Assembly: GCF_900205755.1 (NCBI RefSeq)
Contig: NZ_OANS01000001.1
Coordinates: 124,001-188,000, forward strand
Origin: Polynucleobacter meluiroseus
Lineage (GTDB): Bacteria > Pseudomonadota > Gammaproteobacteria > Burkholderiales > Burkholderiaceae
Direction of reading: 5' to 3'
Length of the DNA: 64,000 nucleotides
Part shown: one piece after another, positions 17,431-27,568 of the stretch
How the letters are laid out: each line of letters starts with the position of its first letter
Numbering within the stretch: the first letter of the stretch is position 1
Notes under the pieces: model-generated
Database searches by the model: none
Seen by the model: the letters and a program-made list of their open reading frames with translations, nothing else
What the model was told of the DNA's origin: nothing
Made by a program: the position numbers and the translations under genes

Positions 17431-19413
17431 ATGCCGTCAGTCCTTCAGTTAACTCTCATTTTGCTGGCCTCTGGCGTGGCCGGGGTAGTCATTTTCCGCT
17501 ATTTTGGCTTGCCCCCTATTTTGGGCTATTTGGCCATTGGTGTCCTTATCGGCCCAAATGCCCTTGCTTTGGCTAATGATTCAGCTACGGTCAAATACCT
17601 TGCGGAATTCGGCGTCGTCTTTCTGATGTTCTCCATTGGCTTGGAATTTAACCTCCATAAGCTAAGAGCCATGCGCACCATCGTATTTGGTTTAGGTGGC
17701 AGCCAGGTGGTTTTGACGATGTTGTTGGCGGTTCCAGCAAGCTTGCTGCTAAATCAGATTTACCCTATCTCTTGGCAGGCTGCAATCGCCTTAGGGGGTG
17801 CTTTAGCGATGTCCTCAACGGCCATTGTGACCAAGCTCATCGCCGATCGCTCTGAGTTAGAGACAGAGCATGGCCGAAATGTCATCGGAATACTCCTTTT
17901 TCAGGACTTGGCAGTAGTTTTCTTGCTGATTCTGTTGCCATCCTTGGGTAAAAATCCTGGCGACTTGGTGATTGCACTAGCTTTGGCTGGCATCAAGATC
18001 GTAGTTGCCCTGACCCTCATTTTTGTCATTGGCCAGACTGTGATGAGTCGCTGGTTTAGATTGGTCACCAAACTACGCTCCCAAGAGCTATTCATGCTCA
18101 ATCTCTTGTTGATTGTTTTGGGCATGGCGGGTTTAACAGAATATTTTGGCCTGTCTTTGGCGCTGGGCGCCTTTTTGGCCGGGATGCTCATTGCTGAGAC
18201 TCCCTTTAGGCACCAAGTTGAAGAGGATGTGAAGCCTTTTCGGGATGTCTTGCTCGGTCTTTTCTTTATTACCGTGGGCATGCTGCTGGACTTTGAGGTG
18301 ATACATCAGCAATGGCTCTTGGTATTGCTTTTACTGGCCGGCCCACTAATCTTAAAGTTTGGCTTAATTGCGTTGTTGTCTCGCGCCTTTGGTTCTAGTC
18401 CAGGCATTTCGATTCGGACTGGTCTCTGTTTGGCGCAAGCTGGAGAATTTGGCTTTGTCTTACTCAATCAAATTGATGGCTTGGACATGATTGATCCGGC
18501 TTTAAGCCAAGCAGTATTGGCGGCGATGCTGATTTCCATGTTTGGCGCTCCTTTCTTAATTCAATATAGCGACCGCATCGCCATGCGCTTTGCCAGTAAT
18601 GAATGGCTATTGCAATCCCTGGCATTAACTCGCGTGGCTTCTAAAAGTGTCCGCTCAGAAAATCATGTTCTGATTTGTGGATTTGGGCGCTCGGGGCAAA
18701 GCTTAGCCCGCATGTTGGATCAAGAAAAAATTCCATACATTGCCTTGGACATGGATTTGGATCGAGTGAAGGAGGCGGCAGCGGCTGGCGACAATGTGGT
18801 TTACGGAGATGCGAGTCGAGAAAATTTTTTGGGCGCGGCTGGCTTATCTAGGGCGAAGGCGGTTGTCATCACTTACGCCGATACTCCAGCGACCTTAAAA
18901 GTGTTGTATCAGGTGGAGCGTTTACGCCCAGGCATGACAATCTTGGTACGCACTAAAGATGATGCCGATTTATTGAAGTTGCAGGCCGCTGGTGCAACCG
19001 AGGTAGTTCCTGAGTTAATTGAGGGAAGTCTCATGATGGCCTCCCACGTGTTGCTGATGATGGGTGTGCCCATGCGTAAGGTAGTACGCCGTATTACCAA
19101 GGCGCGTGAGGCTCGCTACACCTTGCTACGAGGATATTTTCGGGGGGCTGATGATGCTGATTTACAGACCACGGAATCTTGGAGGCTTCACTCGGTTACG
19201 CTATTGCCGGAGTCTGCCAGCATTGGCAAAACACTTGCAGAGCTTTACCTAGAAAACGAGGGCGTGAGTGTGCAGGCGGTTCGACGTAAAGTGGGTGGAG
19301 CTGATTATGTCAAGCTCGAGCTGACACCCACTTTAACTCTGGAAGCAAATGATGTGTTGGTGCTCTCGGGCAATTCAGAGGCAACCGAATTGGCTGAATC
19401 TAAATTGCTCTGA
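17431..19413 (+). CDS. CPA2 family cation:proton antiporter with RCK domains (KefB/YbaL type)
   Basis: 660-residue membrane protein. Residues about 1-385 hold 12-13 hydrophobic helices of the Na+/H+ exchanger fold, with the family segments FGVVFLMFSIGLEFNL and FLAGMLIAETPFRHQVEEDVKPFRDVLLGLFF. A TrkA-N (RCK) nucleotide-binding domain follows, with GFGRSGQSLARML at about 416 and the acidic DMDLD end of the second strand. A TrkA-C domain ends the protein (about 570-655). It likely exports K+ or Na+ under NAD(H) control. Exact ion and ligand cannot be read. Divergent from kdsD, convergent with uvrA. Confidence 0.92.
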   Translation: MPSVLQLTLILLASGVAGVVIFRYFGLPPILGYLAIGVLIGPNALALANDSATVKYLAEFGVVFLMFSIGLEFNLHKLRAMRTIVFGLGGSQVVLTMLLAVPASLLLNQIYPISWQAAIALGGALAMSSTAIVTKLIADRSELETEHGRNVIGILLFQDLAVVFLLILLPSLGKNPGDLVIALALAGIKIVVALTLIFVIGQTVMSRWFRLVTKLRSQELFMLNLLLIVLGMAGLTEYFGLSLALGAFLAGMLIAETPFRHQVEEDVKPFRDVLLGLFFITVGMLLDFEVIHQQWLLVLLLLAGPLILKFGLIALLSRAFGSSPGISIRTGLCLAQAGEFGFVLLNQIDGLDMIDPALSQAVLAAMLISMFGAPFLIQYSDRIAMRFASNEWLLQSLALTRVASKSVRSENHVLICGFGRSGQSLARMLDQEKIPYIALDMDLDRVKEAAAAGDNVVYGDASRENFLGAAGLSRAKAVVITYADTPATLKVLYQVERLRPGMTILVRTKDDADLLKLQAAGATEVVPELIEGSLMMASHVLLMMGVPMRKVVRRITKAREARYTLLRGYFRGADDADLQTTESWRLHSVTLLPESASIGKTLAELYLENEGVSVQAVRRKVGGADYVKLELTPTLTLEANDVLVLSGNSEATELAESKLL

Positions 19414-19432
19414 GTAAGCTATTTCTTTTTCC

Positions 19433-22324
19433 CTATTTCTTTTTCTGTTTGCTTGCAGGAACTTTACGGGTAAGTAGTGGCGCTAAGTAGTGGCCAGTAA
19501 AGCTAGCCTCATTTTTAGCGACGTCTTCAGGAGTGCCAGTGGCAATAATGAGTCCACCGCCAGCACCACCTTTAGGTCCTAGATCGATGATCCAGTCGGC
19601 TGTCTTAATCACATCCAAATTATGTTCAATGATGACAATCGTATTGCCCTGTTTCTTGAGGGTTTGCAATACGGTGAGCAGGAGTTGAATGTCGTGAAAA
19701 TGTAGACCAGTAGTGGGCTCATCCAAGATATACAAGGTTCGACCAGTATCGCGCTTTGAAAGTTCTAAAGAAAGCTTGACGCGCTGAGCTTCGCCACCTG
19801 AAAGTGTCGTAGCGCTCTGACCAAGTTTCACATAACCTAGGCCAACATCGAGCAAGGTTTTGAGTTTGCGTTTGACCAGTGGAACGGCTTCAAAGAATTC
19901 ATGTGCTTGTTCAATCGTCAACGATAGAACTTCATGAATATTTTTGCCCTTATAGCGAATATCTAATGTTTCGCGGTTGTAGCGCTTGCCATGACAAATG
20001 TCACAAGGGACGTAGACATCGGGCAAGAAGTGCATTTCTACTTTGATGACGCCGTCGCCTTCGCAGGCATCACAGCGCCCACCTTTGACGTTAAAGGAAA
20101 AGCGACCAGCTTCGTAGCCACGTTCTCGCGCTGCAGGTACGCCACAGAAAAGCTCGCGGATAGGGGTGAACAAGCCGGTATACGTCGCTGGGTTGGAGCG
20201 TGGCGTTCTGCCGATAGGAGATTGGTCAACACTGATGACCTTATCGAAATTCTCAAGACCCTTAATGGCATCGTGCGCTGCGGGTTCCGCATTGGAGCCA
20301 TAAATATGTTGGGCTACAGCATGATGAAGTGTGTCGTTAATCAGTGTCGATTTACCCGAACCGGAGACGCCTGTCACGCAGGTGAGTAAGCCCACAGGAA
20401 TTTGGGCGTGAACCGATTGCAGATTATTACCACGCGCGCCCATGATTTCAAGAAACTTATCCGTTACTGGGATGCGTTTTTCTGGCACAGCAATACATTC
20501 GCGTCCTGAGAGGTAGGCACCAGTTAAGGAATTTAGATTTGCTTCAACTTCCGCAGGCGTGCCTTGAGCAACAACTTCACCACCGTGCACTCCGGCACCT
20601 GGCCCAATATCAATCACATAGTCAGATGCGCGGATCATATCTTCATCGTGCTCGACTACCAACACGCTATTGCCTAAGTCGCGCAAGTGTTTCAGGGTGC
20701 CAATGAGGCGATCGTTATCGCGTTGATGCAAGCCAATGGATGGCTCATCTAATACATACATCACACCAGTTAAACCAGAACCAATTTGTGAAGCTAAGCG
20801 AATTCGTTGTGCCTCTCCACCAGAAAGGGTGTCAGCACTTCGTTCAAGGGAAAGATAGTCTAGGCCAACGTCATTTAAGAAGCGTAAGCGAGCACTGATC
20901 TCCGTCACTATCTTGTCGGCAATTTCTCGTTTAGCACCTTTTAATTGCAAGACTTCAAAATATTCCTTCGCCTCTTTTAAAGGTAGCGCACTGATTTCGA
21001 AAATGGCACGTGACTGTTTGTCGTCACCCACTTTGACAAAGCGAGCTTCTCTGCGCAGACGACTACCCTTACAGTCTGGACAGATTTGCATATTTTGGTA
21101 GCGCGATAGCTCTTCGCGCACGGTCATGGAATCGGTTTCGCGATAGCGTCTTTCGAAGTTCGCCACGATGCCCTCGAAGGCATGCTCGCGCACACTATTT
21201 TTGCCGCGCTCATTGATATATTCAAAAGGAATGGTGATATCGCCAGAACCCAAAAGAATTAAATCTTGCTGCTTTTTGCTCAGTGTCTCAAATGGCTTTT
21301 CAACATCAAAGCCACCATGCTTCGCTAGTGTCTGTAACAGTTTGAAATAAAACTGATTACGGCGATCCCAGCCTTTGATCGCTCCCGATGCCAGAGATAA
21401 ATCCGGATGCGCCACAATGCGCTTCGGATCAAAAAAGGATTGATGGCCTAAGCCATCGCACGATGGGCAAGCGCCCATAGGATTGTTAAAGGAGAAGAGG
21501 CGCGGCTCCAACTCTCTTAAAGAGTACGAGCAGACCGGACAGGCAAACTTGCTAGAGAAGATCATCTCTTTGCCCGTATCCATATCCACAATCATGGCTT
21601 TGCCATCGGCAAGGCGCAGGGCGGTTTCAAATGACTCGGCCACACGTTGCTGAATGTCAGGACGCACTTTAATGCGATCAACAACTACTTCAATGGAATG
21701 CTTTTCGTTCTTCTTCAGCTCAGGTAGTTGATCGACTTCAAAGATTTCTGCTTTAGCCGTATTGGTTGTCCCGCCACCAGATCGAACCCGAAAGCGCACA
21801 AACCCTTGGGCTTGCAAGTCTTGGAAGAGATCGACAAACTCGCCCTTACGCTCGCTCACTACTGGAGCCAAAATCATCAACTTGGTATCTTCGGGCATCG
21901 ATAAAACGGTATCTACCATTTGCGACACACTTTGTGCTTCAAGTGGCAAATCGTGATCAGGGCAATGGGGTGTACCAGCCCGGGCAAACAGCAAACGGAG
22001 GTAGTCATGAATTTCCGTGACGGTGCCGACAGTCGAGCGGGGATTGTGGCTCGTGGCTTTTTGCTCAATGGAGATTGCTGGTGATAGGCCTTCTATGACA
22101 TCGACATCAGGCTTTTCCATCATTTGCAGAAATTGACGCGCATAGGATGAGAGAGACTCAACATAGCGTCGTTGACCTTCAGCGTACAAGGTGTCAAATG
22201 CTAAGGAGCTCTTGCCTGAGCCGGATAGGCCAGTGAGAACGACCAATTTCTCCCTAGGAATGTCTAGGTTGATGTTTTTGAGGTTGTGGGTGCGGGCACC
22301 GCGGATCTTAATGTAGTTGTTCAT
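19433..22324 (-). CDS. uvrA: excinuclease ABC subunit A (UvrA)
   Basis: DNA-damage recognition ATPase of nucleotide excision repair. 963 residues, full length. Two ABC modules: Walker [13 protein letters not shown] near residue 31 and [10 protein letters not shown] near 650; signatures [12 protein letters not shown] and [12 protein letters not shown]; Walker B/D-loops [14 protein letters not shown] and [14 protein letters not shown]. Zinc modules are CPVCSY...CPSCDG and CDACEGDG...CDICHG. It is divergent from an MFS gene across 37 bases in which no CTGT-N8-ACAG LexA box is visible. Confidence 0.98.
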   Translation of the reverse strand: MNNYIKIRGARTHNLKNINLDIPREKLVVLTGLSGSGKSSLAFDTLYAEGQRRYVESLSSYARQFLQMMEKPDVDVIEGLSPAISIEQKATSHNPRSTVGTVTEIHDYLRLLFARAGTPHCPDHDLPLEAQSVSQMVDTVLSMPEDTKLMILAPVVSERKGEFVDLFQDLQAQGFVRFRVRSGGGTTNTAKAEIFEVDQLPELKKNEKHSIEVVVDRIKVRPDIQQRVAESFETALRLADGKAMIVDMDTGKEMIFSSKFACPVCSYSLRELEPRLFSFNNPMGACPSCDGLGHQSFFDPKRIVAHPDLSLASGAIKGWDRRNQFYFKLLQTLAKHGGFDVEKPFETLSKKQQDLILLGSGDITIPFEYINERGKNSVREHAFEGIVANFERRYRETDSMTVREELSRYQNMQICPDCKGSRLRREARFVKVGDDKQSRAIFEISALPLKEAKEYFEVLQLKGAKREIADKIVTEISARLRFLNDVGLDYLSLERSADTLSGGEAQRIRLASQIGSGLTGVMYVLDEPSIGLHQRDNDRLIGTLKHLRDLGNSVLVVEHDEDMIRASDYVIDIGPGAGVHGGEVVAQGTPAEVEANLNSLTGAYLSGRECIAVPEKRIPVTDKFLEIMGARGNNLQSVHAQIPVGLLTCVTGVSGSGKSTLINDTLHHAVAQHIYGSNAEPAAHDAIKGLENFDKVISVDQSPIGRTPRSNPATYTGLFTPIRELFCGVPAARERGYEAGRFSFNVKGGRCDACEGDGVIKVEMHFLPDVYVPCDICHGKRYNRETLDIRYKGKNIHEVLSLTIEQAHEFFEAVPLVKRKLKTLLDVGLGYVKLGQSATTLSGGEAQRVKLSLELSKRDTGRTLYILDEPTTGLHFHDIQLLLTVLQTLKKQGNTIVIIEHNLDVIKTADWIIDLGPKGGAGGGLIIATGTPEDVAKNEASFTGHYLAPLLTRKVPASKQKKK

Positions 22325-22361
22325 GTTTTTTTAGCGTAACTTGTTAATATAGCCCTTTCCC

Positions 22362-23552
22362 ATGAATTCTTCTGAACTTCGCTCTACTCTGGCCTTAGCG
22401 GGCATTTTTGGCCTACGTATGTTGGGCCTGTTTCTGCTTTTGCCGGTTTTTAGTATTCACGCTCGGGGCTTGCCAGGCGGAGACCATGCCCTTTGGGTTG
22501 GTCTTACCCTAGGAATCTTCAATATTGTTCAAGCTTGCTTCTATATTCCCTTGGGACGTCTGTCAGATCGAATTGGGCGCAAACCGGTTGTTTTATGGGG
22601 CCTTTCCTTATTTGTTGCTGGTGCCTTGATTTGCGCTTCCCAGGAGGACCTGCTTTGGATTGCGATTGGGCGCGGAGTGATGGGTGCAGGAGCGGTATCA
22701 GCGGCCATTTCCGCTTGGGTGGCTGATTTAACGCGTGAGCAAGTGCGTACGCGGGCCATGGCGATCGTTGGTGGCAGTATTGCACTCTCTTTTGCCCTTT
22801 CCTTGGTGATTGCCGCCCCAATTTACAAAGTCATTGGTCTGAGTGGAATTTTTGTAGTGTTGGCCGCTCTAGGCGTTATTGCGATTTGGGTGACTTACTC
22901 TGTCCTCCCAAGTGCAATGCCCGAAACGCAAGTTCAACAGGCGAGTCTAAAAGCGGTTTTTTTCCGCCCAGAGCTGATGCGTTTAAATGCGGGGGTCTTT
23001 GTGCTGCACGCCACCCAAGTGGCGATGTTCTTGGTAGTTCCTCGTTTGCTCGTTCAAGCAGGCTTACCGCTGGCATCACACTGGCAGGTGTACCTTTCAG
23101 TAGTGTTGCTTTCCTTCGTTTTTATGGCACCAGTATTGATTTTGGGAGAAAAAAAGCATGCCTTGCGGAAGGTGCTGTTATTAGCGATTGTGTTGCTGTT
23201 TATTGCTGAGCTGGTATTCATCAAAGCAGGATCCATCATGGGTATCTCACTGGCCTTATTGATTTATTTTGTCGGTTTTAACCTACTCGAAGCATTACAG
23301 CCCTCATTAGTTTCTCGCTTTGCAAAAGAATCCAAGGGCACCGCACTAGGTGTTTACAACACGACACAATCTATTGGCTTATTCACAGGGGCTGTCGCAG
23401 GGGGCTGGTTAATGGATAGCCATGGCGATTTATCTGTCTTTATGATGGGCGCTGCCCTTCTTTTATGCTGGCTTATAATTGCTTGGTCAATGCGCGAGTT
23501 ACCAGCGAAGGTAGTAGATTCAACGGATACAGAAGCAAAGACAGTGCCTTAG
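22362..23552 (+). CDS. MFS transporter, drug:H+ antiporter-like
   Basis: 396 residues with about 12 transmembrane helices. The motif-A loop between helices 2 and 3 is GRLSDRIGRKPVVLWGLSLF, typical of drug:proton antiporters; a helix-5 region rich in Gly and Ala (MAIVGGSIALSFALSLVIAA) resembles motif C. Closest in look to YajR-type exporters but without the C-terminal ferredoxin-like domain. The substrate is unknown. Located between uvrA and ssb, a conserved neighbourhood in Burkholderiaceae; TTAATATAG upstream could hold a -10 box. Confidence 0.88.
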   Translation: MNSSELRSTLALAGIFGLRMLGLFLLLPVFSIHARGLPGGDHALWVGLTLGIFNIVQACFYIPLGRLSDRIGRKPVVLWGLSLFVAGALICASQEDLLWIAIGRGVMGAGAVSAAISAWVADLTREQVRTRAMAIVGGSIALSFALSLVIAAPIYKVIGLSGIFVVLAALGVIAIWVTYSVLPSAMPETQVQQASLKAVFFRPELMRLNAGVFVLHATQVAMFLVVPRLLVQAGLPLASHWQVYLSVVLLSFVFMAPVLILGEKKHALRKVLLLAIVLLFIAELVFIKAGSIMGISLALLIYFVGFNLLEALQPSLVSRFAKESKGTALGVYNTTQSIGLFTGAVAGGWLMDSHGDLSVFMMGAALLLCWLIIAWSMRELPAKVVDSTDTEAKTVP

Positions 23553-23627
23553 CTATACATATAGAATCTATTTTTAGAGCAGTCATTTAGATTCATTTCA
23601 CATCATCATTTTTCTTCGGGAGACAAC

Positions 23628-24083
23628 ATGGCTTCGGTAAATAAAGTCATCGTGGTAGGTAACGTTGGGCGTGACCCAGAAACCCGTTACATGCCAAGCG
23701 GCGACGCAGTAACTAACATTTCAGTAGCGACATCAGATCGCTACAAAGACAAGACTTCAGGCGAAATGAAAGAAACCACAGAATGGCATCGAGTCGCCTT
23801 CTTTGGAAAACTAGCTGAAATCGCTGGTCAGTATCTTAAAAAAGGTTCACAGGTTTACGTGGAAGGTCGTTTGAAAACCCGTAAATGGACCGATGCCAGT
23901 GGTCAAGAAAAATACTCCACCGAGATCGTTGCAGAAACTATGCAAATGCTTGGTGGTAAGCCAGTAGGTGGCAGCGGTGATGGCGGTGAAAGTTATAGCC
24001 GCTCAAAGCCGGTTGAGCAATCCGCACCAATGTCCTCTAACGCCGCTTCGCTGGGCGCAATGGATGACGACATTCCGTTCTAA
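23628..24083 (+). CDS. ssb: single-stranded DNA-binding protein (SSB)
   Basis: Tetrameric ssDNA-binding protein for replication, repair and recombination. 151 residues: an OB-fold over about 1-110 ([53 protein letters not shown]), a Gly/Ser-rich linker and the acidic partner-binding tip DDDIPF. Ribosome binding site GGGAGA lies 5-10 bases before the ATG. The 75-base upstream gap should hold its own promoter; a bidirectional terminator follows. Confidence 0.98.
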   Translation: MASVNKVIVVGNVGRDPETRYMPSGDAVTNISVATSDRYKDKTSGEMKETTEWHRVAFFGKLAEIAGQYLKKGSQVYVEGRLKTRKWTDASGQEKYSTEIVAETMQMLGGKPVGGSGDGGESYSRSKPVEQSAPMSSNAASLGAMDDDIPF

Positions 24084-24112
24084 TAGAGAGCTGGTGAGTT
24101 CAGTAAAAACGG

Positions 24113-24145
24113 CCCCTTTTAGGTTTTCCTACAAGGGGTTTTTAT
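24113..24145. terminator. bidirectional intrinsic terminator between ssb and queF
   Basis: CCCCTT/AAGGGG (24113-24118, 24133-24138) closes an inner stem TAGG/CCTA with a TTTT loop, separated by one mismatch. TTTTTATT follows on the plus strand and TTTTTAC on the minus strand two bases beyond the stem, so both convergent genes can use it. Confidence 0.85.
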
Positions 24146-24969
24146 TGTCTGGCGTGACGTACGTTCTCAGGCCAAACTGCATTATGGTCAGTGCGAAATG
24201 GATTGATATCCAATCCACCGCGCCGCGTGTAGCGTGCATACACTGATAAATGCTCGGGTTTGCACTGGCGCTTAATGTCACAAAAGATGGTTTCAACACA
24301 ATGCTCATGAAACTCACCAAGCTGTCTAAAGCCAATCAAGTATCGCAATAGCCCTTCTTGATCGATCGGACGCCCTTGATAACGAATTTGGACGCTGGCC
24401 CAATCGGGCTGACCGGTTACTGGGCAATTTGACTTTAGTAAGTGCGAGACCAAGCACTGTTCGGTGGGGCCAAAAGCACTATTCACTGTCAGTAGCGAAG
24501 CGTCGGCTGAAAGTGCTGGATCAATAGTGATATCTAGTCTATCGAGCAAGATGCCGCTCATTTCTTGCATGCCTTTTTTGGCAACCTGCTCAGGTGTATT
24601 AATCTGAACGTGAATTCGGCTCCCTGCAACCTGAGATAAGTCGGCCGTGATGCGCTCACGTAATTCGTCTGCATCTACAAAGCGCGCGCTATTGAGGCTA
24701 TTGAGATAAAGCTTGAATGACTTTGATTCAATCATATTTGGTGAATCTGCCGGCACCTGAAATTCAGCCAAGGCAATTTGGGGTTTGCCTTTGGGGTTAA
24801 GCCAGCTAAGTTCGAAGGCGTTCCAAAGATCTACTCCTAAAAACGGCAATTGCTGCGTTGGCGTGATACCTAATTTCTGGCGATTCACAATGCGCGGAAT
24901 GGGGAAAAGTAAGCTAGGGTCATATTGATCGGGATAGGCAGATTGTTGGCCTAGAACTAGGGTAGACAT
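24142..24969 (-). CDS. queF: NADPH-dependent 7-cyano-7-deazaguanine reductase (QueF)
   Basis: Reduces preQ0 to preQ1 in queuosine biosynthesis. 275 residues, the long bimodular (YqcD) type with two T-fold halves. The NADPH-side motif ESKSFKLYLNS is at residues 81-91; the catalytic cysteine that forms the thioimide is Cys182 in KSNCPVTGQPDW, with Asp189 as proton donor. The stop lies within the T-run of the shared terminator. Lies 35 bases after a 5'-nucleotidase gene on the same strand. Confidence 0.97.
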   Translation of the reverse strand: MSTLVLGQQSAYPDQYDPSLLFPIPRIVNRQKLGITPTQQLPFLGVDLWNAFELSWLNPKGKPQIALAEFQVPADSPNMIESKSFKLYLNSLNSARFVDADELRERITADLSQVAGSRIHVQINTPEQVAKKGMQEMSGILLDRLDITIDPALSADASLLTVNSAFGPTEQCLVSHLLKSNCPVTGQPDWASVQIRYQGRPIDQEGLLRYLIGFRQLGEFHEHCVETIFCDIKRQCKPEHLSVYARYTRRGGLDINPFRTDHNAVWPENVRHARQ

Positions 24970-25004
24970 AAATAGATCAGTGAAGAAAGAATGAAGGAGG
25001 GATG

Positions 25005-25913
25005 CTAGGGCTTAGGAGGGTTGGATACGCCCGAAACGACATGTCCTGTTGGAGCTACAGCAGAAGCAGATTGGCAATGACCAGTTTGATCATCAAAGAA
25101 AAAATCGGGTTCGAATTCTCGGAGGAATTCACTTTTGGACAAGCCTCCTAAAAACATGGCTTCATCCACATCAATACCCCAAGCCATGAGAGTCCGTATG
25201 GCCCGCTCGTGAGCTGGAGCTGAGCGCGCGGTCACTAAGGCTGTACGGATCCGCATGCCAGCTTCACTGGTAGAGCGCTGAAGATGATGAAGTGCTTCAA
25301 GCAAAGGTTTAAAAGGCCCTGGTGGCAAGGGAATAGCAGCCTTTTTACTTTCATGATTCACAAATGCGACCAAGCCTTTTTTCTGAAAGACCTGTTCTGC
25401 CTCATCGGAAAAGAGCACCGCATCACCATCAAAGGCAATACGAATTTCATTAGGGTGTGATTCCGCTGTTTTGCTTGATTCGGGATAGACCCGCGCCGCT
25501 GGAAAGCCGGCATCAATAGTTGCTCGGACATCATCTTCGTTAGCTGACAGAAAGAGGTTTGCGTGCAAGGAGCGAAGATAGTGGTAAGGAGGTCGGCCTC
25601 TAGTAAATACACCCCGCTCTAAATGTAAGCCGTGATGTTCTGCGGAACGAAAGACCCGCAGACCACTCACTGGATCGTTGCGCGAGAGAATTACCACTTC
25701 AACTCGTTGTTCGCCCACATCATTAAAGGCCAGCAACTTCTTCACCAGTGGAAAAGCAACTCCAGTTTGTGCCGCGATCCCTAGGCGGTCGAGCTGGAGC
25801 TTCATGTAAGCGCTGTCGTCAGTGGATTCAAAAATGCGATTCTCTTCCTCGAAATCAAAGAGGGCACGCGATGAAATCGCTACAACGAGTTTGCCGGTGA
25901 GTGTGAAGGACAT
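25005..25913 (-). CDS. cytosolic 5'-nucleotidase (PF06189 family)
   Basis: 302 residues. The N-terminal VVAISSRALFDFEEENRIF, the DPVSGLRVFRSAEHHGL segment and LFLSANEDDVR match the bacterial/cytosolic-I 5'-nucleotidase family, HAD-like enzymes that dephosphorylate nucleoside monophosphates. The C-terminal ALVTARSAPAHERAIRTLMAWGI and FFDDQTGHC segments complete the HAD-type site. It is packed between ilvA (one base between stop and start) and queF; a salvage role is inferred only from the family. Confidence 0.87.
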   Translation of the reverse strand: MSFTLTGKLVVAISSRALFDFEEENRIFESTDDSAYMKLQLDRLGIAAQTGVAFPLVKKLLAFNDVGEQRVEVVILSRNDPVSGLRVFRSAEHHGLHLERGVFTRGRPPYHYLRSLHANLFLSANEDDVRATIDAGFPAARVYPESSKTAESHPNEIRIAFDGDAVLFSDEAEQVFQKKGLVAFVNHESKKAAIPLPPGPFKPLLEALHHLQRSTSEAGMRIRTALVTARSAPAHERAIRTLMAWGIDVDEAMFLGGLSKSEFLREFEPDFFFDDQTGHCQSASAVAPTGHVVSGVSNPPKP

Positions 25914-25914
25914 C

Positions 25915-27435
25915 TTATTTTAGAAAAAGGCGATAGGCTGGATTATCGGTTTCATCCCAATGAGGATACCCAAGGGATGTTAAGAATTTCTGAAACGCCC
26001 TCTGTGCATTTTGGGGCACTTGAATACCCACCAGAATCCGACCGTAATCGGCACCATGATTTCGGTAGTGAAAGAGGCTGATATTCCAATTAGGAGCCAT
26101 GCTAGTAAGGAACTTCATTAGCGCGCCTGGCCGCTCAGGGAACTCAAAGCGATACAAAAGCTCATCCTTAGCCAATGTAGACCTGCCGCCCACCATATGG
26201 CGTAAATGCGATTTTGCTAGCTCATCATGTGTCAGATCTATCGTAGCGAATTTAGCCTTACGAAAATGCTTGGCGATGGCAGTGCTGTCAGTGGCTTTCT
26301 GGGTGCCAATACCAATAAAAATATGGGCCTCATCTTGATCGGCAATGCGATAGTTAAACTCTGTCACATTACGCTTACCTAAGAGCTCGCAAAAGCGCCG
26401 AAATGAACCGCGCTCTTCAGGAATGGTGACAGCAAAAACAGCCTCACGGGATTCACCAACATCAGCGCGCTCTGCTACAAAGCGCAAGCGACTGAAGTTG
26501 ATATTTGCACCACAAGCAATGGCTACCAGATTCTTCTTTTTTAAATGATGTTTGCCGACATACTTTTTCATGCCCGCGATCGATAGGGCGCCTGCAGGTT
26601 CTAGGATGCTCCGAGTATCCGTAAACGCATCATTGATAGCGGCGCAGATTTCATCGGTATCGACGGTGATGATGTCATCGACTACGCGTTTGCAAATCCG
26701 AAAGGTTTCTTTGCCAACCAGTTTGACTGCAGTACCGTCGGAAAATAGTCCGACATCCTTCATTTCAATGCGTTTGTTAGCCTCGAGCGACCTTCTCATA
26801 GCATCTGAGTCGACGGATTGCACGCCAATCACTTTGGTTTTAGGACTGACTGCTTTGACGTATTCGCCAATGCCGGCAATTAAGCCACCGCCACCAATGG
26901 CCACAAAGATGGCATCAATTGGTTCTTGGCATTGCTGAAAAATTTCCTTGGCGATCGTGCCTTGTCCGGCAATGACGTCAGGATCATCAAAGGGGTGGAC
27001 GAAGGTCAGACCCCGTTTTTTTTCTAAAATCTGGGCATGTTGAAAGGCATCGCTATATGACTCGCCAACTAAGATGATCTCGACCCAAGAGCCACCATGT
27101 GCTTTGACAGCATCAATTTTGACGCTGGGGGTCGTTAGCGGCATCACAATGACAGCCTTGCTTTTCATTTTGGCTGCTGAGAGAGCTACTCCTTGGGCGT
27201 GATTGCCCGCGGAGGCGGCGATGACCCCCCGTTTGAGTGCCTCAGGGGATAAGTGAGCCATTTTGTTGTACGCACCGCGTAACTTGAAGGAGAAAACGGG
27301 TTGGTTGTCTTCTCTTTTCAGTAAAACTTGGTTGCCTAAACGCTTGCTCAGCTCAGGAGCTAATTGCAGTTCAGTTTCTCTAGCCACGTCATAGACTTTG
27401 GCCGATAAAATTTTCTTTAAATAATTTGTCGCCAT
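25915..27435 (-). CDS. ilvA: threonine ammonia-lyase, biosynthetic (IlvA)
   Basis: PLP enzyme converting threonine to 2-oxobutanoate, entry to isoleucine synthesis. 506 residues: a catalytic fold-type II domain (about 1-325) and two C-terminal ACT-like regulatory domains (about 330-505), the allosteric form inhibited by isoleucine. The PLP lysine is Lys51 in FSFKLRGAYNKM; the phosphate-binding Gly loop is AIGGGGLIAGI; SAGNHAQGVA is present. No leader peptide or attenuator is visible upstream. It is divergent from the large FAD oxidoreductase across 133 bases. Confidence 0.96.
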   Translation of the reverse strand: MATNYLKKILSAKVYDVARETELQLAPELSKRLGNQVLLKREDNQPVFSFKLRGAYNKMAHLSPEALKRGVIAASAGNHAQGVALSAAKMKSKAVIVMPLTTPSVKIDAVKAHGGSWVEIILVGESYSDAFQHAQILEKKRGLTFVHPFDDPDVIAGQGTIAKEIFQQCQEPIDAIFVAIGGGGLIAGIGEYVKAVSPKTKVIGVQSVDSDAMRRSLEANKRIEMKDVGLFSDGTAVKLVGKETFRICKRVVDDIITVDTDEICAAINDAFTDTRSILEPAGALSIAGMKKYVGKHHLKKKNLVAIACGANINFSRLRFVAERADVGESREAVFAVTIPEERGSFRRFCELLGKRNVTEFNYRIADQDEAHIFIGIGTQKATDSTAIAKHFRKAKFATIDLTHDELAKSHLRHMVGGRSTLAKDELLYRFEFPERPGALMKFLTSMAPNWNISLFHYRNHGADYGRILVGIQVPQNAQRAFQKFLTSLGYPHWDETDNPAYRLFLK

Positions 27436-27516
27436 CCAATGAGCGTACCACGGATGGGCTCTAAGCCCTTAGTTTTGAAAGGGTTTATCGCTGACTCAGA
27501 CATTTTGAGCGGATCC

Positions 27517-27545
27517 CTGTCAATATCGAATTCCTCAATTAAAAT
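27517..27545 (+). promoter_or_regulatory. candidate sigma-70 promoter for the FAD/Fe-S oxidoreductase
   Basis: CTGTCA (27517-27522) and TAAAAT (27540-27545) are spaced by 17 bases in the divergent ilvA gap, placing transcription start about 17 bases before the ATG at 27569. The match is four and five of six consensus bases. Confidence 0.45.
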
Positions 27546-27568
27546 GCATATTTGTTAAATATGACGCC

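Noticed and set aside
27436-27568. Leader peptide, T-box or attenuator for ilvA
   Set aside because: No Ile/Val/Leu-rich small frame with hairpin and T-run exists on the minus strand upstream of ilvA.
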